A stretch of DNA of 64,000 nt, taken from Candidatus Didemnitutus sp. Lineage in GTDB: Bacteria > Verrucomicrobiota > Verrucomicrobiia > Opitutales > Opitutaceae. The stretch is from the NCBI GenBank assembly GCA_017991595.1, contig JAGOQJ010000007.1, positions 62,001 through 126,000 of the forward strand. The letters run 5' to 3'. The notes beneath the pieces are model-generated. The model was not told the origin of the DNA, ran no database searches, and saw only the letters and a list, made by a program, of their open reading frames with translations. Below are positions 1-9,340 of the stretch, one piece after another (positions within the stretch are counted from its first letter, which is position 1; the number at the start of each line of letters is the position of its first letter). The translations under genes and the position numbers were made by a program.

Positions 1-978
1 CGCCTCGCCGTGGGCGGCATGCTGCAGGGGCAGGCGGAGTTCGGTGGCCGGCCCGACACGCGTTGGTCCGGCAGCACGGGGAACGATCGATTCTTCTTTC
101 GCCGCGCGCGGCTTTACGTGACGGGCGAGTTGGCTGAGCACTTCGATTTCAAGGCCGAGCTCGATCTTCAGGGCAACACGCTTGCCGGTGGCACCGGCCA
201 CAACGCCCGCGCCAACGAAGTCTATGTCAACTGGCGCCAGTTCCCCGCGGCGAACCTGCGCTTCGGCCAGCTCAAGCCCGCCTTCGGCGGCGAGCAGCTG
301 CTCAGCGATGCGAAGATGCTCACGATCGAGCGTTCGCTTGCCAACGACCGCCTCACCGACGGCCGCCAGCTCGCCGCTGCCGTGCTCGGCGAACTCTTCG
401 ACCGGCGGCTGAGCTACATGGTCGTCGTGGGCAACGGTAACGGCTCCAACGTCAGCGCGAACGACAACAACAAATTCCAGCGTTCCGCGCGCGTCGCATT
501 CTCCCCGTGGTCGGCGCCGGGCCGCAGGCTCACCGTCGCCGTCAACGGCCTGCAGACCGAGGACGACGCCGTGACGCGCAGCGGGCTCGGCTTCACCGGC
601 AACACCTTCGCCGGCCGGCGCTCGGGGCTGGGCGCCGATGTTGCGTTCACTGCCGGCGCGTTGGATCTCTCCGCCGAGTGGCTTCGCGCCACTTACCGTC
701 CGACGGACGGCGTGCCGGAGCCGCGTTTCCACGGCGAGGGCTGGCACCTCACGGCGGCGTATTTCCTCTGGCCGGCGAAGTTGCAGGCGGTCGTGCGGCG
801 CGAGTCCTTCGATCCCGATTCGGATCGGCCCGGCGACGCGGTCGACACCTGGCTCTTTGGTCTCAATTACCTTCTCAAGGGCGACGATCTCAAATTCCAG
901 CTCAACTACCTGCGCGGCGACTCCCCCGCGACCGGCGAGGACGGCCGGCTGTTGACGCGCGTGCAGCTGTTGTTCTGA
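1..978 (+). CDS. Phosphate-selective porin O/P family outer-membrane protein, 5' end cut by window
   Basis: The frame is open from base 1, so the true start and signal peptide lie outside the window; 325 residues are visible. Amphipathic strands such as RFFFRRARLYVTGEL and FDFKAELDLQGN near the visible N-terminus, many short strands separated by Gly/Asp-rich turns, and a final TRVQLLF with terminal Phe (the usual beta-barrel assembly signal) match the OprP/OprO porin family. Members form trimeric outer-membrane channels, classically for phosphate or polyphosphate; many homologues have other or unknown substrates, so phosphate is only the family label. A PstS-like binding protein four genes downstream makes an oxyanion role somewhat more likely. 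A PAS histidine kinase starts 23 bp after the stop and may be co-transcribed. Family assignment is good; substrate is inferred. Confidence 0.82.
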   Translation, partial: RLAVGGMLQGQAEFGGRPDTRWSGSTGNDRFFFRRARLYVTGELAEHFDFKAELDLQGNTLAGGTGHNARANEVYVNWRQFPAANLRFGQLKPAFGGEQLLSDAKMLTIERSLANDRLTDGRQLAAAVLGELFDRRLSYMVVVGNGNGSNVSANDNNKFQRSARVAFSPWSAPGRRLTVAVNGLQTEDDAVTRSGLGFTGNTFAGRRSGLGADVAFTAGALDLSAEWLRATYRPTDGVPEPRFHGEGWHLTAAYFLWPAKLQAVVRRESFDPDSDRPGDAVDTWLFGLNYLLKGDDLKFQLNYLRGDSPATGEDGRLLTRVQLLF

Positions 979-1001
979 GTCGCGCCGCGGCGGCACCCAC
1001 C

Positions 1002-2174
1002 ATGGCGGGCAAGAAACACAGTTCCCTCGACAAGGTCCTCGGTCGGCTCGACCAGCTCGACCAGGCCAACCTGCAGAATCTCGTGCAGCGTCTCGCGCGC
1101 GAGCGCGCGCTGCTTGAGGCGGTTTTCAACACGCTGCAGGAGGGCATCCTCGTCATTGATGCCGACGGCAACATCGACTACGCCAACGAGTCCGCGCTGA
1201 AGCTCATCGGCCTGAAGGACGGCGCCACCGGCGCCTCGCTCTGGCGGCTCGTGCCGGGTCTGCGCGATTCGCTCGCCGGCGGCGCCGAGTCGTCGGGCAG
1301 CGATCGCACCGCGCCGGTCGCCACGCGCGAGTTTGAGCTGACTTATCCGCAGCCGCGCGTCGTGCGGCTCTACCGCGTGCCGTTCCACGAAGGCGCCAAC
1401 GGCCAGGCGCGCTCCGCCATCATCCTCACCGACATCACGAGCGAGAAACAGTCCACCGAGGAACGCATCGAGAACGAGCGCGTCTCGTCCATCCTGCTCC
1501 TCGCCGCCGGCGTGGCGCACGAGCTGGGCAATCCGCTCAACTCGCTCACGATCCACCTCCAACTGATCGACCGCCGGCTCCGCAAACTCCGCGGCTCGAA
1601 GGAGACCGACGCCATAGTCGAGTCCATCAAGGTCTGTAAGGACGAGGTCACGCGGCTCGACGGCATCATCAAGAATTTCCTCGAGGCCATCCGCCCGCGG
1701 CCGCCCGATCTCGCCGACACCAATCTCATCGAGGTGCTGGAGGATGTGCTGCGTTTCCAAGCGCGCGAACTCGAGGACCGCCGCATCGAGGTGGACGGCG
1801 ATCTACCCGGCACCGCGCCCGTGATCTCCGCCGACCGCGACCAGCTCAAGCAGGTCTTCTTCAATCTCATCAAGAACGCCATGGAGGCCATGGAGCCGGG
1901 CGGCCGGTTGCGCGTGCGCGTGCGCACGGACGACGACTCGGTCTTCGTCGCCTTCGCCGACACCGGTAGCGGCATCAAGGTGGAGGACATGGCCAAGCTC
2001 TTCTCGCCCTACCACACGACCAAGCCCAGCGGCCACGGCCTCGGCCTGACCATCGTGGAGCGCATCATGCGCGATCACGGCGGCCATGTCGGCATCGAGA
2101 GCAAGGAAGGCGTGGGCACGGTCGTGACCCTGCAATTCCCGCAAAAGCACCGCCGCGTGCGGATGCTCAAGTAG
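1002..2174 (+). CDS. Cytoplasmic PAS-domain sensor histidine kinase (NtrB-like)
   Basis: A 390-residue protein starting at the ATG at 1002; the open frame runs further upstream but that part overlaps the porin gene out of frame and reads as low-complexity Arg/Ala sequence. A short coiled coil (about 10-40) precedes one PAS domain (about 36-150, with LVIDADGNIDYANE). The HisKA box LLLAAGVAHELGNPLN carries the phospho-accepting His at 173. The HATPase domain shows the N box FFNLIKNAMEAM, a DTGSGI G1 box and GHGLGLTIV. No membrane segment is visible, so it senses an internal signal. The architecture and soluble state resemble NtrB-type kinases, and the NtrC-type regulator at 4020 is the obvious partner although a GltD-like gene lies between them. 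Confidence 0.9.
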   Translation: MAGKKHSSLDKVLGRLDQLDQANLQNLVQRLARERALLEAVFNTLQEGILVIDADGNIDYANESALKLIGLKDGATGASLWRLVPGLRDSLAGGAESSGSDRTAPVATREFELTYPQPRVVRLYRVPFHEGANGQARSAIILTDITSEKQSTEERIENERVSSILLLAAGVAHELGNPLNSLTIHLQLIDRRLRKLRGSKETDAIVESIKVCKDEVTRLDGIIKNFLEAIRPRPPDLADTNLIEVLEDVLRFQARELEDRRIEVDGDLPGTAPVISADRDQLKQVFFNLIKNAMEAMEPGGRLRVRVRTDDDSVFVAFADTGSGIKVEDMAKLFSPYHTTKPSGHGLGLTIVERIMRDHGGHVGIESKEGVGTVVTLQFPQKHRRVRMLK

Positions 2175-2239
2175 GATCGGTTCACCCCGCATCCGGCTTC
2201 GCCGCTCAGTCAGTTTCGTGTGGAGCGGTATCGTCGGCG

Positions 2240-2267
2240 GCCTGCGCTGCGCAAGCGTTGCGCAGGC
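2240..2267. repeat. Inverted repeat in the gap between kinase and GltD-like gene
   Basis: The arms GCCTGCGC (2240-2247) and GCGCAGGC (2260-2267) are exact reverse complements around a 12-base loop. No T tract follows, so it is not a convincing intrinsic terminator. It may be an RNA hairpin or an attenuating structure in the 159-bp gap; no function can be assigned. Confidence 0.35.
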
Positions 2268-2333
2268 TTGGGCAAAAGGTGGCGGGCCTGTCGGGGGCGA
2301 TTGCGGGCATTATGACATTCCCCGCCCCACGTC

Positions 2334-3764
2334 ATGGTTTCCCCGTCCCAGCGTCAGTTGGAGAAATACGGCTGGTCCCTCATCCATCGCGCCGCTCCCC
2401 CCAAGCGAGCGGCCGATGAGCGTGTCTGCGACTACCAGGAAATCTACCGCGAATACGACGAGGAGACCGTGCGCGCGCAGGCGGCGCGTTGTATCCAGTG
2501 TCCGACGCCCGGCTGCGTGCAGGGCTGTCCGCTGAACAACCGCATCCCGGAATGGCTCGCGCTGGCCGCGGCGGGCGAGTTTCTCGAAGCCGCCGCCGTC
2601 TCGCGCTCGACCAGCAACATGCCCGAGATCTGCTCGCGCGTCTGTCCTCAGGAAAAACTCTGCGAGGGCTCATGCATCCTCAACGCGCGCAGCGATCCCG
2701 TCGCGATCGGCGCCGTGGAACGCTTCATCAACGAATACGCCTTCCGCCACGCCGCGCCCGAACTCGTGCAGGCCGTGCCCAACGGCCGGCGCGTGGCCGT
2801 GATCGGGTCGGGGCCGGGCGGGCTCGCCTGCGCAGACGAACTCGCGAAGGCCGGTTGCGCCGTGACGGTGTTCGAATCGCTCCTGTTGCCCGGCGGTCTG
2901 CTCGTGAACGGCATCCCGTCGTTCAAGCTGGAGAAACACATCGTCTCCCGCCGCGTGGATTTGCTCAGCCGGCGCGGCGTCGAGTTCCGCCTCGGCGTGC
3001 GCGTGGGCTGGGATGTCTCGCTCGAAGGGTTGCGCGCGCGCTACGACGCGGTGTTCCTCGGCATCGGTGCGCAGAAACCCAAGCCGCTCGACATCCCCGG
3101 CGCAGGCCTGCGCGGAGTCGTGGATGCGCTGCCTTTCCTCGTGCCGAAGAACGTCGATTCGCCGCTCGCCGAGGGCGACCACATCGACGTCGCCGGCAAG
3201 CGCGTGGCCGTGCTCGGCGGCGGCGACACCGCCATGGATTGCCTCCGCACCGCGTTGCGCAGCGGCGCGAGCGAGGTCACCTGCCTCTACCGCCGCGACC
3301 TCGCCAACATGCCCGGCAGCCGCAAGGAATACGCCAACGCGATCGAGGAGGGCGCGCGCTTCCAGTTCCTCACCAACCCGACCGAGTTGCTCGACGATGG
3401 CTCCGGCGCCGTGGTCGGCGTGCGCTGCGTGCGCATGGAACTCGGCGCGCCCGACGCCTCGGGCCGGCGCAAGCCGCGTGCCGTGCCCGGATCGGAGTTC
3501 ACGCTCGCGGCCGATGTCGTGCTCGTCGCCTACGGTTTCGATCCCGTGCCTTTCCCGGAGGGCAGCGATTTCAACCGGCTGGAGTTCGATGATTGGGATG
3601 GCATCCGGGTCGACGCGCAGCAGATGACGAGCCTGCCCGGTGTCTTTGCCGGCGGCGATTCCGTGCGCGGTCCGAGCTTGGTGGTTCACGCCGTGCGCGA
3701 CGGCCGCCGGGCCGCGCTCGGCATTATGCATTTCCTTGCGACCGCGCCGCTGCGGCCGGCTTGA
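2334..3764 (+). CDS. GltD-like NADPH:acceptor flavoprotein (glutamate synthase small-chain family)
   Basis: A 476-residue protein of the family that contains the glutamate synthase beta subunit, NfnB/SudA and related electron-transfer flavoproteins. Two N-terminal cysteine clusters that bind [4Fe-4S] centres are complete: Cys53, 56, 61, 65 (CIQCPTPGCVQGC) and Cys100, 104, 110, 114. The FAD fold follows (VIGSGPGGLACADELAKAG, about 156-174), then the NADPH fold (VAVLGGGDTAMDC) and the FAD-closing GVFAGGDSVRGPSL near the C-terminus. No GltB large chain is present in the window, so whether it serves glutamate synthesis or another acceptor is open. It sits between a soluble PAS kinase and an NtrC-type regulator, which would suit a nitrogen-status cluster. 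The 255-bp gap after it holds nothing I recognise. Confidence 0.9.
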   Translation: MVSPSQRQLEKYGWSLIHRAAPPKRAADERVCDYQEIYREYDEETVRAQAARCIQCPTPGCVQGCPLNNRIPEWLALAAAGEFLEAAAVSRSTSNMPEICSRVCPQEKLCEGSCILNARSDPVAIGAVERFINEYAFRHAAPELVQAVPNGRRVAVIGSGPGGLACADELAKAGCAVTVFESLLLPGGLLVNGIPSFKLEKHIVSRRVDLLSRRGVEFRLGVRVGWDVSLEGLRARYDAVFLGIGAQKPKPLDIPGAGLRGVVDALPFLVPKNVDSPLAEGDHIDVAGKRVAVLGGGDTAMDCLRTALRSGASEVTCLYRRDLANMPGSRKEYANAIEEGARFQFLTNPTELLDDGSGAVVGVRCVRMELGAPDASGRRKPRAVPGSEFTLAADVVLVAYGFDPVPFPEGSDFNRLEFDDWDGIRVDAQQMTSLPGVFAGGDSVRGPSLVVHAVRDGRRAALGIMHFLATAPLRPA

Positions 3765-4019
3765 AGGAGCACGGGTAACCTAGCCGTGTGGAAGCGGCTG
3801 CCGCTCGGTTGTCGCCGGCGAGTGCGGCGATTCCTCATCCGTTTCGAAAGCTTGCGGGGCTTTGAAGGCGAGGATTTCGCTTATTTAATTGTTCAAGAAA
3901 GGCATAGGTGTGGTTCGGAGCGCTCGTCCCTGCGCTCTGTCCAAACCAAGATCGATGAAGTGTGACAGCTCGTCTCATTTCCCGTTGACCGGGGCCGAAG
4001 GGCGGGGCTTCATACCGGC

Positions 4020-5393
4020 ATGGTGCCGAGCGTTCTGATCGTCGACGACGAGAAGCACACCCGCGAAGGGCTCCAGCAGGCCTTGCAGGACAACTACGAC
4101 GTGTCCGTCGCTGCGAGTGCCGACGAGGGTTTCAACCTCATGGAGGCGCAGGAGTTCGACGTGATCGTGACCGACCTCCGCATGCCCGGCAAAAGCGGCC
4201 TCAAGGTCATCGACAAGGCCCTGACTCTCGCGAACAAGCCCGCCGTGATCATGATGACGGCCTACGGCAGCATCGACTCCGCCGTGGAGGCGATGAAGCG
4301 CGGGGCGGTCGATTTCCTCACCAAGCCGGTCAACATCGAGCGGCTTGAAATCCTCATCCAGCGCGCGCTCAAGACCCGCACGCTCGAGGTCGAGGTGAAG
4401 CAGCTCCACGACCGCCTCGATGAGAAATTCAACGCCGACGGCATCGTTGGCCACTCGCAGAAGCTCAAGGACGTGATCGAGCGCGTGAAACTCGTCGCGC
4501 CTTCCAAGGCTACGATCCTCATCGAAGGCGAGACCGGCACGGGCAAGGAGCTCGTCGCGCAGGCCATCCATCAAGCCAGCCCGCGTGCGCGCGCGGCGTT
4601 CATTCCGGTGCATTGCGCGGCGCTCCCGCCGATGCTGCTGGAGAGCGAGCTCTTCGGCCACGAGCGCGGGTCGTTCACCGGCGCGACGGAGCGGCGCATC
4701 GGCCGCTTTGAGGCAGCCGACGGCGGCACGGTCTTCCTCGACGAGATCGGCGAGATCGGCCCCGAGATCCAGGTGAAGCTCCTGCGCTTCATCGAGACAC
4801 GGAGCTTCGAACGCATCGGCAGCACCAAGACACTGACCGTCGACGTGCGCCTCGTCGCCGCGACGAACCGCAACCTCGAGCAGATGGTGAAGGACGGGAA
4901 GTTCCGCGAGGACCTGTTCTTCCGCCTCAACGTCGTGCGCATCACCACGCCCGCGCTGCGCGAGCGGTCCGACGACATCCCGGTGCTGCTCGATCATTTC
5001 ATCCGGCAGTTCGCGAAGGAGAACGCCTACGAGCCCGTCTCGATCGACGCGGGGGCGATGCGTTTCCTGCAGGCCTACGCCTGGCCCGGCAACATCCGCG
5101 AGCTGCGCAACTTCGCCGAGAACGTCGTCGTGCTCCGCCGCGGCGGCACGCTCAACGAGTTCGAGCTCGAGCCGAAATTCCGCGGCGAGGTCGCCGGCAG
5201 CCCCGTCCTCAGCTCGCCTGCGCCGGCCAATCCGCTCTCCGTCGAGGAAAACGAGAAGCGCCTCCTCCGCGAGGCGCTGATCAAGGCCCGCGGCAACCGC
5301 ACGCAGGCCGCCGAGATGCTCGGCATCAGCCGCCGCACCCTCCACCGCAAGATCGCGCAGTGGCCCGAGCTCGACGTTTACGGCCGCGCATGA
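4020..5393 (+). CDS. NtrC-family sigma54-dependent response regulator
   Basis: A 457-residue activator with the standard three domains. The receiver domain (about 1-120) has DD at 9-10, the phosphorylation site Asp52 in [10 protein letters not shown] and Lys102. The AAA+ sigma54-interaction domain has Walker A GETGTGKE (170-177), the sigma54-contacting loop GSFTGA (217-222) and Walker [12 protein letters not shown] (235-245). The Fis-type helix-turn-helix lies near the C-terminus ([19 protein letters not shown]). All catalytic motifs are intact, so it should be an active enhancer-binding protein. Likely partner: the PAS histidine kinase at 1002. Its stop overlaps the start of the PstS-like gene (ATGA), implying translational coupling. 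Target promoters were not identified. Confidence 0.95.
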   Translation: MVPSVLIVDDEKHTREGLQQALQDNYDVSVAASADEGFNLMEAQEFDVIVTDLRMPGKSGLKVIDKALTLANKPAVIMMTAYGSIDSAVEAMKRGAVDFLTKPVNIERLEILIQRALKTRTLEVEVKQLHDRLDEKFNADGIVGHSQKLKDVIERVKLVAPSKATILIEGETGTGKELVAQAIHQASPRARAAFIPVHCAALPPMLLESELFGHERGSFTGATERRIGRFEAADGGTVFLDEIGEIGPEIQVKLLRFIETRSFERIGSTKTLTVDVRLVAATNRNLEQMVKDGKFREDLFFRLNVVRITTPALRERSDDIPVLLDHFIRQFAKENAYEPVSIDAGAMRFLQAYAWPGNIRELRNFAENVVVLRRGGTLNEFELEPKFRGEVAGSPVLSSPAPANPLSVEENEKRLLREALIKARGNRTQAAEMLGISRRTLHRKIAQWPELDVYGRA

Positions 5394-6274
5394 GCCTGCG
5401 CCTTGCCGTCGTGCTGTTCCTCGCCGGTCTCGGCGTGCTGGCCTCCGCTTGGGCGGCGCGCGATGTGCGCGTGACGGGCTCCGACCTGCTCGGCGCGGCC
5501 TTCAGCCACGCGCTCGCGGAGCATGCGCGGCAGAGCGCCATCGCGGTGGAGCAGGACTTTCGGGGCACGCGTCCCGGTTTGGAAAAACTCGCCGCGGGCA
5601 CCGCGGACGTCGGGTTGGTGATGTTGCCGCCGGGCGAGGTGCCGGCCTTCGATGGCCTGACGGCGCGCGTGATCGGCTACCAACCCGTGGTGATCGTGGC
5701 GCCCGAAGCCGCGGACGTCACGCAGGTGACTTTTCCCCAGCTGCGCGCGTTGTTCGGCACCGGAGCCCTGGAATCGATCAAGACCTGGGGCGAACTCGGT
5801 GTGCGCGGCGAAGGCCGCTCGCGCCTCGTGGAATTGCACGCGCTTGCGCCGGCGCACGGTCTCACGCTGCCGCTCTTTCGCCGCTTGCTGCTCAATGACG
5901 GCCCCGTGCGCGGCGATTTGAAACTGGCCGATTCGGCCGCCGCTCTCGCGCAAGCCGTCCGCCGCACCGAGCACGCGCTGGGTCTGAGCCCCGCGTTGCC
6001 GGCCGCCGGCTCCGGCCTGCGCGGGCTTGCCGTGGCCACCAGCGTCAGCGATCCCGCCACGCTGCCGACGGAGGAGAACCTCCACCACGGCAGCTACGCG
6101 CTGCGCCTGCCGCTCTATGTGGTCTTCCGCCGCGAGGCGGCGCCCGAGTTGCTGCCGTTCCTGCGCTTCCTGCTCAGCGACGAGTGCGCGGGCACGCTCC
6201 AGCAGGCGCATTTCCTGCCGCTGCCGGTCTCCGCGCGCAACCAGTTGGTGTTCGAGATCGAGGAGATGCGCTGA
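5390..6274 (+). CDS. PstS-like periplasmic substrate-binding protein
   Basis: The start ATG at 5390 overlaps the preceding stop and gives a good signal peptide ([21 protein letters not shown], cleaved near residue 22-24); 294 residues. The mature N-terminus DVRVTGSDLL, the EKLAAGTADVGLV segment and the later loops resemble the phosphate-binding PBP-like domain (Pfam PBP_like_2). These are stand-alone PstS-type proteins that bind phosphate or another small oxyanion. No Pst permease or ATPase is adjacent. Coupling to an NtrC-type regulator, with an OprP-type porin upstream, suggests the protein contributes to uptake or sensing of the same ligand. The ligand is inferred. Confidence 0.72.
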   Translation: MSLRLAVVLFLAGLGVLASAWAARDVRVTGSDLLGAAFSHALAEHARQSAIAVEQDFRGTRPGLEKLAAGTADVGLVMLPPGEVPAFDGLTARVIGYQPVVIVAPEAADVTQVTFPQLRALFGTGALESIKTWGELGVRGEGRSRLVELHALAPAHGLTLPLFRRLLLNDGPVRGDLKLADSAAALAQAVRRTEHALGLSPALPAAGSGLRGLAVATSVSDPATLPTEENLHHGSYALRLPLYVVFRREAAPELLPFLRFLLSDECAGTLQQAHFLPLPVSARNQLVFEIEEMR

Positions 6275-6312
6275 AGCGGTCGGCCCCGGACGGGTTAAAA
6301 CCGAGAGGGCAG

Positions 6313-6343
6313 GGGAGTCGGCCTGACGGCTCCCGGTCGTTTT
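6313..6343 (+). terminator. Candidate terminator after the PstS-like gene
   Basis: The stem GGGAGTCG (6313-6320) pairs with CGGCTCCC (6327-6334), including one G-T pair, around a 6-base loop. A modest T run ends GGTCGTTTT. The short T tract makes it a moderate candidate. It lies 38 bp past the stop at 6274 and before valS. Confidence 0.4.
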
Positions 6344-6398
6344 CTCCCCTTGTCAGGGGCGCGGGCGGGGCTTTCACTGCGCGGCTTAACCTTTTCCC

Positions 6399-9161
6399 AT
6401 GGCCTCGATCACCAAGAGCTACGAACCGCGCGACGTTGAAGGCAAGTGGTATGCCGCCTGGCAGACCGCCGAGTGTTTCGCGGGGCGCGTCGATCCCGCG
6501 AAGCAATCCTACAGCATCGTCATCCCGCCGCCCAACGTCACCGGCGTGCTCACGATGGGCCATGTGCTCAACAATTCCCTCCAGGACATCCTCATCCGCC
6601 GCGCGCGTCTCGAGGGCAAGGAGGCCATGTGGCTCCCCGGCACCGACCACGCGGGCATCGCCACGCAGACCGTCGTCGAGCGCGAGCTGCGCAAGCAGAA
6701 GGTCCACCGCCGCGACCTCGGCCGCGAGAAGTTCCTCGAGCAGGTCTGGTCCTGGCGCGAGGAAAAGGGCGGCATCATCCTCAAGCAGCTGCAGGCGCTC
6801 GGCGCCTCGTGCGATTGGAGCCGCACGCAGTTCACGATGGACCCGCACTACTCGCAGGCGGTCCTCAACGTGTTCGTCGATCTTTTCGCCAAGGGCCACA
6901 TCTACCGCGGCAAGCGCATGGTGAACTGGTGCCCGGTCTCGCTCACCGCGCTCTCCGACGAGGAAGTGATCATGAAGCCCGCGAAGGGTTTCCTCTACCA
7001 GGTGCGCTACGAGCGCGTCGACGCGCCGGGCGAGTTCATCACCGTCAAGACCACGCGGCCCGAGACGATTCCCGGCGACGTGGCCATCGCCGTGCATCCC
7101 GACGATCCGCGCTACGCCGGCTGGATCGGCAAGAAGGTGCGTCGTCCGCTGGGGCCGACCGCGGAGATCCCGATCATCGCCGACAGCGCGGTGGACAAGG
7201 AATTCGGTTCCGGCGCGCTCAAGATCACGCCGGCCCACGACAAGGTCGATTTCGAGATCGGCCAGCGCCACAAGCTCCCGCCGATCGATGTGCTCAACGC
7301 CGACGGCACGCTCAACGACCTCGCCGGCTCCGAACTCGCCGGTCTGGACCGTTTCGCCGGCCGCAAGAAGGCGGCCGAGCTGCTGAAGGATCGCGGCGCG
7401 CTGGTGAAGGAGGAGCCGTATGAGAACAACGTCGGCTTCTCCGAACGCGCCGACGTGCCGATCGAGCCGCGCCTGACTTGGCAGTGGTGGCTGAAGTATC
7501 CTCGCGTCGAGGAGGCCAAGGCCGCCGTGCGCGACGGACACATCAAGTTCCACCCGGAGCGCTGGTCGAAGGTTTACCTGCACTGGCTCGAAAACATCCA
7601 GGACTGGTGCATCAGCCGCCAGCTCTGGTGGGGCCACCGCATCCCGGTGTGGTATCGCAAGGGTCTCGACAAGGAGAAGCTCACCGAGGCCGAGCTGCGC
7701 GATCCGTCGAAGGTCCACGTCTCCCTCGCCGGCCCCGCCGACCCGCAGAACTGGGTGCAGGAGGACGACGTGCTCGACACCTGGGCGTCGTCCTGGCTCT
7801 GGCCCTTCGCCACGCTCGGCTGGCCCGATGCGGCCAAGATGAAGGAGCGCGGCTACGAGTATTTCTACCCGACGAGCACGCTCGTGACCGGCCCGGACAT
7901 CATCTTCTTCTGGGTCGCGCGCATGATCATGGCCGGCCTCGAATACACCCACGAGGGCCAGCCGCTTGAAAAACGGATTCCGTTCAAGGACGTCTATTTC
8001 ACCGGTATCATCCGCGACCAGCAGGGCCGCAAGATGTCGAAGTCCCTCGGCAACTCGCCCGACCCGCTCGACCTCATCGCCAAGTATGGCGCGGACGGCC
8101 TGCGCTTCGGCATCGTTTCCATCGCGCCGCAGGGGCAGGACATCCGCTTCCAGGAAGACCGCATCGAGAGCGGCAAGAACTTCTGCAACAAGCTCTGGAA
8201 CGCCTGCCGCTTCCGCCAGATGAGCGGCGACAGCGCCGACAACTCCTCGCTCGCCGCCATCCTCGCGCGCCTCGATGCCGCGAAGTTCGACGCCGACGAC
8301 CACGCCATCCTCGACCGCCTGCTCGCCACCACGCGCGCCGTCGAGGAGGCCTTCGCCAAGTTCGAGTTCAGCACCGCGGTCCAGACGCTCTACGGATTTT
8401 TCTGGAATGACTTCTGCGACTGGTATGTCGAGGTCTCGAAGGCGAAGCTGCAGGAAGCGTCCACCAAGGACAACTGCCTCGCCATCCAGGACCTCGTGCT
8501 GCGCCAGACGCTGCTGCTGCTGCACCCGTTCACGCCCTTCATCACCGAGGAACTCTGGCACCTGCTCGGCTACGCCGGCCCTGAGCCTGTCGAAGCGGGC
8601 ACCGACGCGCAATTCCTCATGCGCGACGTGCGGATCGAGAAGGAGGCCGAACTCGTCGCGGCCCTCGCGGCGCGCGGGGTGAAGATCGACACGGCCGCCG
8701 CCGCGGCCGTCGGCAGCCTCAAGGAGCTCACCTCGCAGGTCCGCGCCTTCAAGGCCGACAACGGCGAGGCGGCGAAGAAGGATTCGCAGTTCGTCGTCGA
8801 GGCCAGCGACGCGCAATGGGCGTTGCTCGAGGCCAACCTCGCCAAGCTGAAGCGCATGATGGGCGCGGCCGAGGTGACGCGCGGCAAGATGTCGCCCAAC
8901 GCGCCGGCGTGCGTGACGCCGCTCGGTTCGTGGAACCTCATCCGCCAGCTCAAGGCCGGTGACACGGCCGCCGAGAAGGCCCGTCTGACGAAGGAACTCG
9001 AAACCGTCTCCAAGCACATCGCCGGCACCGAGGCGCGGCTCTCGAACGAGGCCTTCGTCTCCAAGGCGCCGCCCGCCGTGCTCGAAGGAGCGCGCAAGCA
9101 ACTCGCCGACCAGAAGGCCAAGAAGGCCGAGGTCGAGCGCCTGCTTGCCGCGCTCGGCTGA
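6399..9161 (+). CDS. valS: Valyl-tRNA synthetase
   Basis: A class I aminoacyl-tRNA synthetase of 920 residues that charges tRNA-Val and edits mis-activated threonine. The HIGH-type motif appears as PPPNVTGVLTMGH (ending at His55) and the KMSKS loop is exact at about 545-549 (GRKMSKSLGNSPDP). The CP1 editing domain, the anticodon-binding domain and a C-terminal coiled coil (about 840-920) are all present, and the length is normal. The start ATG gives the family N-terminus KSYEPRDVEGKWYAAW. One oddity: codons near 8579-8597 encode GPEPVEAG from the sequence CCTGAGCCTGTCGAAG, which resembles a dispersed repeat seen in many bacterial genomes. A strong terminator follows. Confidence 0.98.
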   Translation: MASITKSYEPRDVEGKWYAAWQTAECFAGRVDPAKQSYSIVIPPPNVTGVLTMGHVLNNSLQDILIRRARLEGKEAMWLPGTDHAGIATQTVVERELRKQKVHRRDLGREKFLEQVWSWREEKGGIILKQLQALGASCDWSRTQFTMDPHYSQAVLNVFVDLFAKGHIYRGKRMVNWCPVSLTALSDEEVIMKPAKGFLYQVRYERVDAPGEFITVKTTRPETIPGDVAIAVHPDDPRYAGWIGKKVRRPLGPTAEIPIIADSAVDKEFGSGALKITPAHDKVDFEIGQRHKLPPIDVLNADGTLNDLAGSELAGLDRFAGRKKAAELLKDRGALVKEEPYENNVGFSERADVPIEPRLTWQWWLKYPRVEEAKAAVRDGHIKFHPERWSKVYLHWLENIQDWCISRQLWWGHRIPVWYRKGLDKEKLTEAELRDPSKVHVSLAGPADPQNWVQEDDVLDTWASSWLWPFATLGWPDAAKMKERGYEYFYPTSTLVTGPDIIFFWVARMIMAGLEYTHEGQPLEKRIPFKDVYFTGIIRDQQGRKMSKSLGNSPDPLDLIAKYGADGLRFGIVSIAPQGQDIRFQEDRIESGKNFCNKLWNACRFRQMSGDSADNSSLAAILARLDAAKFDADDHAILDRLLATTRAVEEAFAKFEFSTAVQTLYGFFWNDFCDWYVEVSKAKLQEASTKDNCLAIQDLVLRQTLLLLHPFTPFITEELWHLLGYAGPEPVEAGTDAQFLMRDVRIEKEAELVAALAARGVKIDTAAAAAVGSLKELTSQVRAFKADNGEAAKKDSQFVVEASDAQWALLEANLAKLKRMMGAAEVTRGKMSPNAPACVTPLGSWNLIRQLKAGDTAAEKARLTKELETVSKHIAGTEARLSNEAFVSKAPPAVLEGARKQLADQKAKKAEVERLLAALG

Positions 9162-9181
9162 GCAAACGAGTTTGCATGTCC

Positions 9182-9217
9182 GCCCCGAGCCGCCCGCGCG
9201 CGCTCGGGGCTTTTTAT
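9182..9217 (+). terminator. Intrinsic terminator of valS
   Basis: The perfect 9-bp stem GCCCCGAGC (9182-9190) / GCTCGGGGC (9202-9210), with an 11-base loop, is followed directly by TTTTT. It lies 20 bp past the valS stop codon. Confidence 0.9.
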
Positions 9218-9246
9218 TGGGGCGGTTTCGATGCCCGCCGCTGCCT

Positions 9247-9264
9247 TGTAGTCGAAAAACGACA
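9247..9264. promoter_or_regulatory. Inverted-repeat element upstream of the first PEP-CTERM gene
   Basis: TGTAGT-N6-ACGACA is a dyad with one mismatch, centred about 85 bp upstream of the ATG at 9341. The second PEP-CTERM gene has the perfect version TGTCGT-N6-ACGACA at 10371. Both copies continue with AGGA and, exactly 22 bases after the dyad, TAGT followed by a TCAC block. Conservation of sequence and spacing in front of two similar genes suggests a shared operator or promoter element. Which protein binds it is unknown. Confidence 0.6.
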
Positions 9265-9340
9265 GGAAGTCGTGATGGTGATTCGGTAGTGTGTCACCGG
9301 AACTAAACATGACATTTCGGGCAGCGTTTTGTCGAAGGTC

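Noticed and set aside
6174-9101. A 975-codon open frame on the minus strand opposite valS
   Set aside because: It is a by-product of GC-rich codons in valS; the translation is Arg/Leu/Gly/Val-rich without domains, and valS is certain.
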